8,609 nt of DNA from contig CAMWIS010000067.1 of assembly GCA_947174375.1 (NCBI GenBank), positions 1 to 8,609 of the forward strand. Direction: 5' to 3'. Position 1 is the first letter of the stretch. Each line of letters opens with the position of its first letter. The notes beneath the pieces are model-generated. The model did no database searches and was not told where the DNA came from. It was given only the letters and a program-made list of their open reading frames with translations. This document shows positions 1 through 5,851 of the stretch, piece after piece. The translations under genes and the position numbers were made by a program. The DNA comes from an uncultured Bacteroidales bacterium. Lineage in GTDB: Bacteria; Bacteroidota; Bacteroidia; Bacteroidales; P3.

Positions 1-1452
1 CGCCTGATAATCCAACGTATAGAAATCGGCTATCGTCTTCAACAGCCCGCGTTCGTAAAGCACCTCCACCTTGCTTTCGCCAATCGTATTGATGTCCATG
101 GCGCGGCGGGAAATGAAATGCTCCAACCGCCCCTTGATTTGCGGCGGACAATGGTCGTCGTTCGGACAATAGTAGCCGGCCTCGCCGTCCTTGCGCACCA
201 GGGCGGCACCGCATTCGGGGCAATGGGTCGTGAAACGGTAGGGCTCGCTGTCCGGCTTGCGTTGCGACAAATCGATGCCCACGATTTTGGGGATGATTTC
301 GCCGCCTTTCTCCACCAACACGATATCGTCCTTGCGGAAATCCATTTTCTCCACGTTGTCGGCATTGTACAGGGAGGCGCGCTTGACCGTCGTACCGGCC
401 AAGGCCACGGGTTCCAAATGCGCCACGGGCGTTACCGCGCCCGTCCGCCCCACCTGATAGCCGATATCCACCAAGCGGGTCTTGACCTGTTGCGCCTTGA
501 ACTTATAGGCGATGGCCCAACGCGGCGTCTTCATGGTTTCGCCCAAAACCGGCCACAGCCATTTCTGATTGACCTTGATGACGATGCCGTCGATATCGAA
601 CGGCAACTCCGCCCGCTTTTGATCCCATTCGTCGATAAAGTCCCTGACCTCATCGAGATTGGCGCATTCGCGGTAGAAAGCGCCGGTCTTGAAGCCCCAG
701 CCGGAGGCCTTTTCCAAGCAATGGAGATGGGTTTCACGGGCGTATTCGTCCGCCAACAGGAAATAGAGGAAGCAATCGAGTTTGCGCGAGGCCGTCTGCT
801 TGGGATCCAAGAGTTTGAGACTGCCGGAAGCGGCGTTCCGCGGATTGGCGAGCAAAGGTTCGCCCGCCTGTTCGCGCTTGGCGTTGAGTTCGTAGAAGAC
901 CTTGTGCGGCATTATGACCTCGCCCCGGATTTCAAACCGGGCCGGATAATCGTTGCCGGAGAGTTTAAGCGGGATGGAGGCTATCGTGCGGATATTGGCC
1001 GTCACATCGTCGCCCTGCTTGCCGTCGCCGCGCGTCACGGCCCGCGTCAACAGGCCGTTTTCGTACAGGAGGCTGATGGAAACGCCGTCGTACTTCAACT
1101 CGCAGACGTAGGTATAGGGTTCTTCCGTGCCGCGGCGCACGCGCGCGTCGAACTCCACCAAATCGTACTTGGTGTAGGTATTGCCGAGCGACAGCATGGG
1201 CGTGGTATGCAAAACCGTCGCAAAACCCTTGACGGGCGCGCCCCCCACGCGCTGCGTAGGGCTATGGGGACTGACATAGGCCGGAAATTCGCGTTCCAGG
1301 GCGACCAATTCCGCCAAAAGCATATCGAACTCGTAATCGCTCATCTGCGGATTGTCCAACACATAATAGGCATGGTTGGCCGCATTGAGCTTATCCGTCA
1401 ATTCCGCGATACGGGTCTCAGCCCACGTGGGATCCGGAGAGAACAAATCCAT
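1..1452 (-). CDS. ligA: NAD-dependent DNA ligase LigA, 3' end cut by window edge
   Basis: This gene encodes the NAD+-dependent DNA ligase that seals nicks between Okazaki fragments and after excision repair. The visible 484 codons are open to the window edge; the family is usually about 670 residues, so the rest of the HhH region and the BRCT domain lie outside. In order I see the Ia domain that binds the NMN half of NAD (HAYYVLDNP, about residues 27-35), then SPTQRVG (64-70), then the adenylation motif ELKYDG with the nucleotide-accepting lysine at K120. Next come NPRNAASGSL, DIDGIVIKVN, the OB-fold region (GRTGAVTPVAHLEPV) and a four-cysteine zinc site at C411, C414, C429 and C435, followed by the conserved HFISRRAMDI and the start of the HhH domain. 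ATG at 1452 is the first ATG after an upstream in-frame stop; the next in-frame ATG would remove essential Ia residues. The start lies inside the 3' end of the upstream glycosyltransferase gene (35-base overlap), so translation is probably coupled. Every active-site motif that can be seen is intact. Confidence 0.97.
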   Translation of the reverse strand, partial: MDLFSPDPTWAETRIAELTDKLNAANHAYYVLDNPQMSDYEFDMLLAELVALEREFPAYVSPHSPTQRVGGAPVKGFATVLHTTPMLSLGNTYTKYDLVEFDARVRRGTEEPYTYVCELKYDGVSISLLYENGLLTRAVTRGDGKQGDDVTANIRTIASIPLKLSGNDYPARFEIRGEVIMPHKVFYELNAKREQAGEPLLANPRNAASGSLKLLDPKQTASRKLDCFLYFLLADEYARETHLHCLEKASGWGFKTGAFYRECANLDEVRDFIDEWDQKRAELPFDIDGIVIKVNQKWLWPVLGETMKTPRWAIAYKFKAQQVKTRLVDIGYQVGRTGAVTPVAHLEPVALAGTTVKRASLYNADNVEKMDFRKDDIVLVEKGGEIIPKIVGIDLSQRKPDSEPYRFTTHCPECGAALVRKDGEAGYYCPNDDHCPPQIKGRLEHFISRRAMDINTIGESKVEVLYERGLLKTIADFYTLDYQA

Positions 1453-2647
1453 CGGTCCAAGTTTTAAAATGAGCGGCCTGAGCCGGCCAACTGTAATATT
1501 TCAAGACAAACGCGCGTCCCTGACGCCCCTTTTCGGCCCTTAAACCGGCATCGGACAGATAGCGGCACACCGCTTGCACCAAGGCGTCCGGCACCCGGTC
1601 GTTGTCGAACGAGAGCGGCACGGCGTACACGGGGCAATCGTCGAAGTCGCCCAAGCCGCGCACGGCGATTTCGGAAGCGATGCACGGCAACCCGCAGGCC
1701 ATGGCCTCCAACAGTTTATTCTGCATCCCGGTGCCCAAACGCATGGGCGCCACGAGCATCCGCCCCGAAGCGTAGGCTTCGCGCATATCCCTTATCCAGC
1801 CCGTCACCGTCACGGTATCGGAGGCCAAACGGCGCACGACATAGGTCGGCGATGTGCCCGCCAGCAAAATATCGACGGGGCGGTCGTGCTGCGCCATGGC
1901 CGGCTGCAAACGCTGCACAAGGTATTCGGCGGCATCTTCGTTGGGCTGATAGCCCATATTGCCGGCAAACACGATGTCGAAAACGCGGTCGGTGGGCGGC
2001 GGCACCGGCTGGAAATAGTCGGTATCCACACCGTTGCGCCATATTTTGACCCGCATCTGTTGCGTGTGATCCAACGGGAGGGCGTCGCGGTCCTGCTCGG
2101 AAATGATGGTGCAGAGGTCGTATCGCGAGAAAGCGTCGGTCTCGGCCCGCAACAAGGCGCGGTATTCGTAACGGAACAGCCACCGCCGTAAGCCGCGCGC
2201 CACCTGATAACGCTTATATACACCGTAAGAGAACGTATCCTGATAGTCGAGCACCTTGAAAACGGGTTTATCGACCGTATAGGGCATCGTGCGCACCAAC
2301 TGGCTCAGCAACAAATCGGGCGACACCTGCGCGTAATAAGCGTCGAACCGCCGTTTGGCGCGCCGGCTATAGAAATAGGCGCACTGCAACGGCCACCCCT
2401 TGCGCCAAAGCCGAACCGCCTGAAACAAACGGTTGAGCCAACCGCCCGCCGTTCCGATGCAGATGGAAGCGCAATAGGGTGTCAAAGCCTGCAGGTAGGC
2501 CGCCGGCACCGGCCGGGGGCTCAGACAGAACAAATGCAGTTCATAAAACGCCGAAAGGGCCTTGATCTGATGATAGGCCCGCAACTGATCCCCTTTCTCC
2601 AACGGGTAGGGGAAACGCGACAGTACGACAAGCAGTTTCAACGGCAA
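1418..2647 (-). CDS. GT4-like glycosyltransferase (stp1/TIGR03087-like), TTG start
   Basis: This predicted cytoplasmic GT-B glycosyltransferase has 409 residues, or 407 from the second possible start. The N-terminal acceptor domain begins LLVVLSRFPYPLEKGDQLR, with the KGD signature near residues 18-20. A linker carries NGVDTDYFQP (205-214). The C-terminal donor domain begins FDIVFAGNMGYQPNEDAAE (223-241) and contains VTGWIRDM and GTGMQNKLLEAMACGLP (305-321). The first glutamate of the classical EX7E motif is replaced by threonine, with GxGxxxKxLEAM in its place, as in the sugar transferases I recall from the PEP-CTERM/EpsH-associated group. That assignment is from memory of the pattern, not from a search. 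Donor and acceptor cannot be read from the sequence. No ATG exists between the upstream in-frame stop and the conserved N-terminus, so the start must be TTG at 2647 or TTG at 2641. The latter overlaps the preceding TGA as TTGA. The gene follows another GT4-like gene and precedes ligA, which it overlaps. Confidence 0.88.
   Translation of the reverse strand: MPLKLLVVLSRFPYPLEKGDQLRAYHQIKALSAFYELHLFCLSPRPVPAAYLQALTPYCASICIGTAGGWLNRLFQAVRLWRKGWPLQCAYFYSRRAKRRFDAYYAQVSPDLLLSQLVRTMPYTVDKPVFKVLDYQDTFSYGVYKRYQVARGLRRWLFRYEYRALLRAETDAFSRYDLCTIISEQDRDALPLDHTQQMRVKIWRNGVDTDYFQPVPPPTDRVFDIVFAGNMGYQPNEDAAEYLVQRLQPAMAQHDRPVDILLAGTSPTYVVRRLASDTVTVTGWIRDMREAYASGRMLVAPMRLGTGMQNKLLEAMACGLPCIASEIAVRGLGDFDDCPVYAVPLSFDNDRVPDALVQAVCRYLSDAGLRAEKGRQGRAFVLKYYSWPAQAAHFKTWTDGFVLSGSHVG
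2638..2647 (-). promoter_or_regulatory. Overlapping stop and TTG start codons between the two glycosyltransferases
   Basis: The first transferase ends with TGA (2640-2638). The second has in-frame TTG codons at 2647 and 2641 and no ATG in the open stretch upstream. The TTG at 2641 forms TTGA with the stop, the same geometry as the common ATGA coupling site. Translation of the second enzyme therefore probably depends on ribosomes finishing the first. Confidence 0.6.
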
Positions 2648-3819
2648 TAGTCTATCAGTTGGGCGGTTATTTTTTCGATGTTATGGTGCTGGAGCATAAG
2701 CCGGCGGCCGTTCTCCCCCACTTCCTCGGCTTCCTCGCGGTGCGTCACGGCGTATTCGACGGCCTCGGCGAACGCCTCCTCGGTATCGGCTATCCAAAGG
2801 TCTTTGCCCGGCCGGTAGTCGAGCCCCTCCGCGCCCATCGTCGTGGTCACGACGGGACGGCCGGCCACCATGCCCTCCATGATTTTGATGCGGATGCCGC
2901 TGCCCGAAAGCACGGGCACCACCATCACGCCCTTGGAAGCCATGAATAGCTTGGCGTCTTCCACCTCGCCCATGACCACGACCTTTTCCATGCGCAGGTT
3001 GCGCAGACGCGACGGCATATAGCGGCCCGCCAGGTAAAACGTCAGGTCGGGGCAACGGCGGTGGATGTGCGGCCACACTTTTTTGAGGAACCAGTCGATG
3101 CCTTCGAGGTTGGGCAGCCAATTCAACGCGCCGATATAGAAGATGGACGGGTATTCGGGCTCCACCTCGACGGGCGCCAGCGTATCGGCCATGCCCACCG
3201 ACAGCGTATGCATCGGCACGCGCACGCCCAAACGCCGGAACGTGGCCGTGTCGCGGTCGGTCAGCGGCAACACGAGGTCGGCCCGGTTCAGCCAAAAGAT
3301 TTCTTCCCGTTGCAACCGGTTGGCCAGCAACTTGTAATACATTTTTTTTAGTCCGAAGGCCTTGCGCGCCAACCGCATCCAAATCTCGCTCTCCACATTG
3401 GCGGGGCGCACCACGATCTTGGCCTGCGTGTATTGCCGAATCAACGGGATATAAGGCGTCATGAACAGGCTTTCGATTTGAATCCAGGCGTAATCTGCCC
3501 CTTGCAGTTTTTCGCGCAGACGCGCGGCCATTCCGTCCGATTGAAAACGCTCCAAGATATAGGAACGGCGGCTGAACAGATTTTTGAAGGCCTTGAACAA
3601 GCGCGGCCGCAAATCGAGTTCCACGCCCGAAATCCGCATACCGGACGGCAAATCGGTTAAATCCAACGGATGCTTATACGAGGTCGCCGTCAGAATATCC
3701 ACCTCGCGGTTATACAGATTGAGGCCGTGCCAAATGGCGTACATGGCCACGCAACCGCCATCCCGCAAAGGATAGAGCGGCTTGGGGCACAGCATCAGAA
3801 CGGGCTTCTCGGTTTCCAT
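2638..3819 (-). CDS. GT4-like glycosyltransferase
   Basis: This predicted GT-B glycosyltransferase has 393 residues and probably adds a sugar to an envelope glycan at the cytoplasmic face. The N-terminal domain opens with VLMLCPKPLYPLRDGG (7-22), the usual first strand and glycine-rich loop. It contains RPANVESEIW (138-147), a motif frequent in Bacteroidota transferases. The donor domain carries IFYIGALNWLPNLEGIDWF (226-244), FYLAGRYMPS (261-270) and SGSGIRIKIMEGMVAGRPV (305-323). The last of these is the nucleotide-sugar binding loop, with E315 in the position of the second glutamate of EX7E. A longer reading from 3867 is possible, but it would overlap the permease gene by 47 bases and adds a non-conserved segment. 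ATG at 3819 lies one base after the permease stop (TAG T ATG) and puts the core strand near the N-terminus, so I prefer it. The protein is distantly similar in layout to the next transferase. It contains an A8 run at codons 157-160. Donor and acceptor are unknown. Confidence 0.9.
   Translation of the reverse strand: METEKPVLMLCPKPLYPLRDGGCVAMYAIWHGLNLYNREVDILTATSYKHPLDLTDLPSGMRISGVELDLRPRLFKAFKNLFSRRSYILERFQSDGMAARLREKLQGADYAWIQIESLFMTPYIPLIRQYTQAKIVVRPANVESEIWMRLARKAFGLKKMYYKLLANRLQREEIFWLNRADLVLPLTDRDTATFRRLGVRVPMHTLSVGMADTLAPVEVEPEYPSIFYIGALNWLPNLEGIDWFLKKVWPHIHRRCPDLTFYLAGRYMPSRLRNLRMEKVVVMGEVEDAKLFMASKGVMVVPVLSGSGIRIKIMEGMVAGRPVVTTTMGAEGLDYRPGKDLWIADTEEAFAEAVEYAVTHREEAEEVGENGRRLMLQHHNIEKITAQLIDYCR
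3342..3349 (-). repeat. A8 homopolymer in the first glycosyltransferase gene
   Basis: The minus strand carries eight consecutive A inside codons 157-160 (Leu-Lys-Lys-Met), read CTA AAA AAA ATG. This contains a canonical A AAA AAA heptamer in the correct register for a -1 shift, and it is the longest homopolymer I noticed in the window. It is recorded as a sequence fact; any slippage is inference. Confidence 0.6.
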
Positions 3820-3820
3820 A

Positions 3821-5269
3821 CTACGCCGCTTTGTTTCGTCCCAACAGACGACGCCAGGTATCGGCATCGAGGAAAGAGGAATCGACCGTGGCCTGCAACG
3901 TGAGCAGGATGCCGAACGGCAGGTAGATGAACGGTGCGAGCCACATCCCCCAAAAACAGCTCATCACACCCTCTATGGCCGCTTTCTCGCCGATAACGGT
4001 CAACACGTGGTAAATGACGAACAGCAAGACCGACACCACGACCGGCATCCCCAAACCGCCCTTGCGGATAATGGAACCCAGCGGGGCGCCGATAAAGAAC
4101 AGGATGAGGCAGGCCGCCGAAAGGCTGAACTTCTTATGCCATTCCACCGCATAGGAATTGACCTGCTCGTTTCTGTAATAGATATCATTCCTGTAATACT
4201 GCGCGTCGGAACGGAACGTTTCGGCCTTGGCCGCCGCCTGCACCTTGGCGGTCGAAGCGATTTCGCCGCGCCATTGCCGGTAGGCATCTTCGGTGGCCTC
4301 CGTCTTTTCGGGACGCAAAGCGCCCTGCGCCGAATCAAGGGCATAGTAATGCGACAGGTGATAATATTGCGTACCCATGGCGCGCGCGATTTCGGCCTGA
4401 CGCGCGTCGCGGTTCGCCTTCAACGTATCGTATTGCGCCGACAGGGCCTTGATGCCCAACGTGCGCTGGTGACGTTCATACATATCGGCCGTGGCTTCCG
4501 GCATCTGGAACGACGCGAGGTCGAACAGCAATATCTGTTTCTCGAACTTCAGGCGCGTGAACGGATAGGCCACGTCGCGGTCGCGGTTGTTGTCGCGCAT
4601 CCCGCCCATCTCGGCGTTCTCGCCATAGGTATGGCCGTCGTAAAGCGTCAGCGTCATATAACGGCCGTCTTCGGAGGTCTGCATATAGCCGCGCTCGGCC
4701 ATCGTCACGTTCGTATTGCCCTTGTGCGCCGTATGGTCGTAAATCTGCACGCCTTTCAGATGCGCCCCGTCGCGTTCCTTCTTATCGACGCGAATCGTAT
4801 AGCCGTCGATTTGCTTGTAATAGACGCCCTCCGGTATATCCAAGGCCGGCTTCTTGGAACGGATTTCGTGATAGAGCACGCGGTAACTCAGATAGGCTTT
4901 CGGTGCGGCGTAGTTGGCGAAGAAGAACGCCAGCAGGCAGATGCCGAAGCAGACGCCTATGAGCGGCCGCATCGACTGCCGGAGCGGGATACCGGCCGCC
5001 TTGAGCGCGACGAGTTCATAATGCTCGCCCATATTGCCGAAGAACATGAGCGACGAAAGCAGGACGGCCAACGGCAACGCCATCGGCACGAACGTCCAGC
5101 AGGCATAGAACATGAACTTGCAAATCGTCCATAAATCAAGCCCCTTGCCGACCAAATCATCGACGTAGCGCCACAGGAACTGCATGAGCAACACGAAGAT
5201 GCCGATGCAGAACGTGAGCACGAGCGGTCCGACATAGGACTTGAGCAGGAATGAATTGAGCTTTTTCAT
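3821..5269 (-). CDS. LptF/LptG (YjgP/YjgQ) family permease
   Basis: This 482-residue inner-membrane protein belongs to the LptF/LptG family, the membrane subunits of the LptB2FG exporter that extracts lipopolysaccharide toward the outer membrane. I see three N-terminal membrane segments (about 12-31, 52-77, 102-122), a periplasmic beta-rich region (about 125-257), and three C-terminal segments (about 382-400, 407-426, 433-457). The cytoplasmic coupling segment after TM2, GEHYELVALKAAGIPLRQS (81-99), and the FIGAPLGSIIRKGG block after TM4 (392-405) are hallmarks of the family. E. coli LptF and LptG are about 360 residues. The extra length here is mostly a charged, alanine- and tyrosine-rich, probably helical stretch at about 258-375, between the periplasmic domain and TM4. 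I cannot decide between LptF and LptG, so no symbol is given. The ATG at 5269 follows a 30-base gap; the stop is one base before the first glycosyltransferase, suggesting coupling. It likely pairs with a second family member and LptB encoded elsewhere. Confidence 0.93.
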   Translation of the reverse strand: MKKLNSFLLKSYVGPLVLTFCIGIFVLLMQFLWRYVDDLVGKGLDLWTICKFMFYACWTFVPMALPLAVLLSSLMFFGNMGEHYELVALKAAGIPLRQSMRPLIGVCFGICLLAFFFANYAAPKAYLSYRVLYHEIRSKKPALDIPEGVYYKQIDGYTIRVDKKERDGAHLKGVQIYDHTAHKGNTNVTMAERGYMQTSEDGRYMTLTLYDGHTYGENAEMGGMRDNNRDRDVAYPFTRLKFEKQILLFDLASFQMPEATADMYERHQRTLGIKALSAQYDTLKANRDARQAEIARAMGTQYYHLSHYYALDSAQGALRPEKTEATEDAYRQWRGEIASTAKVQAAAKAETFRSDAQYYRNDIYYRNEQVNSYAVEWHKKFSLSAACLILFFIGAPLGSIIRKGGLGMPVVVSVLLFVIYHVLTVIGEKAAIEGVMSCFWGMWLAPFIYLPFGILLTLQATVDSSFLDADTWRRLLGRNKAA

Positions 5270-5272
5270 ATG

Positions 5273-5283
5273 GTGTTCAACAC
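5273..5283. repeat. 11-bp inverted repeat GTGTTcAACAC before the permease start
   Basis: Two 5-base arms, GTGTT and AACAC, flank a single central base in the 30-base gap between the 183-residue protein and the permease, ending 3 bases from the permease ATG. The one-base centre cannot form a full hairpin loop, so it would act as DNA (operator-like) or as a 3-bp stem in RNA. The rest of the gap is AT-rich (TATATATAAAGAAAA on the minus strand), typical of sequence ahead of a Bacteroidota start codon. No TAnnTTTG promoter box is present there. Confidence 0.3.
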
Positions 5284-5299
5284 GTTTTCTTTATATATA

Positions 5300-5851
5300 C
5301 TACCACGTCATAACCTTGACGCGCCATTTGTCGGTGTTGCGCTTGACTTCCTTGAAAGCCAGCACCACGCCGCCGGCCGCCATGAGCGGAATCCCGGCCG
5401 CCAACGCCTCCGTGTGGAAGACGGGCTGTTTGCGGTTTATCGCGCCGTTGACGCCGTCCAACAGCATATATCCGCCGCCGGCGATGCAAAGCGCCGACCC
5501 CATGATCGTGCAGATGCGGAACGGCACGTAATAGGCGGCGATGCGGTCGTACCGGTAATCGATGCCGTTAATCATGACGGCCGTATCGCCGATGCGGTTG
5601 ATATAGCCCTGCACCTTCTGACGGTCGGTCGTCTTGATTTTCAACACGCTCCCCTCTTTGTAGAGCGTGCGCCGCGACGCGCCCTTGACGAACGCCAGCA
5701 CGCGGTCGTCGCCCGTCACCTGGTCGGCCGGCACCCCGGCATTGTAGGCCGTCAAAGGTTTGGCCGGCACCTTGTCGGCTTTCTTTTGGGCCCAAAGCGA
5801 CAGCGGCAGGCACAAGGCCACCGCCAGCGCGAACGCCTTTATTTTTCCCAT
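5300..5851 (-). CDS. Uncharacterised secreted or membrane protein with signal peptide
   Basis: I do not recognise this 183-residue protein. The N-terminus is a clear Sec signal: lysines at 3 and 5, a hydrophobic core (7-20), and a likely cleavage after LWA at 21 leaving a mature N-terminal Gln. No lipobox cysteine is suitably placed. Residues 66-110 look like a small beta-rich unit (EGSVLKIKTTDRQKVQGYIN, then a GDTAVMINGIDYRYDRIAAY stretch), resembling the short SH3-like strands seen in many Bacteroidota hypothetical proteins. Two hydrophobic, glycine- and alanine-rich segments follow (about 113-134 and 149-166), which may be a membrane hairpin. The tail is basic (KEVKRNTDKWRVKV). ATG at 5851 overlaps the end of valS by 13 bases, reading ATGGGAAAAATAA across the valS stop. 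The gene is therefore probably translated from the same transcript by reinitiation. The permease follows 30 bases downstream, so an envelope role is plausible, but this is inferred only from location and the signal peptide. Confidence 0.85.
   Translation of the reverse strand: MGKIKAFALAVALCLPLSLWAQKKADKVPAKPLTAYNAGVPADQVTGDDRVLAFVKGASRRTLYKEGSVLKIKTTDRQKVQGYINRIGDTAVMINGIDYRYDRIAAYYVPFRICTIMGSALCIAGGGYMLLDGVNGAINRKQPVFHTEALAAGIPLMAAGGVVLAFKEVKRNTDKWRVKVMTW

Noticed and set aside
118..1467. A 449-codon plus-strand open frame
   Set aside because: It is the codon-aligned shadow of ligA, caused by the same avoidance of TTA, CTA and TCA. It has no recognisable domain.
2681..3382. A 233-codon minus-strand frame inside the first glycosyltransferase
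   Set aside because: Its Arg/Gly/His-rich composition marks it as an out-of-frame reading of GC-rich coding DNA. It is mentioned only because it is the -1 frame at the A8 run.
3820..3867. A 16-residue N-terminal extension of the first glycosyltransferase
   Set aside because: It would overlap the permease gene by 47 bases and adds non-conserved sequence. The ATG at 3819 sits one base after the permease stop and fits the family N-terminus.
3782..5134. A 450-codon plus-strand open frame
   Set aside because: It is a codon-aligned shadow of the permease gene, with the same His/Arg-rich composition and no domain. The minus-strand protein has clear family motifs and membrane segments.
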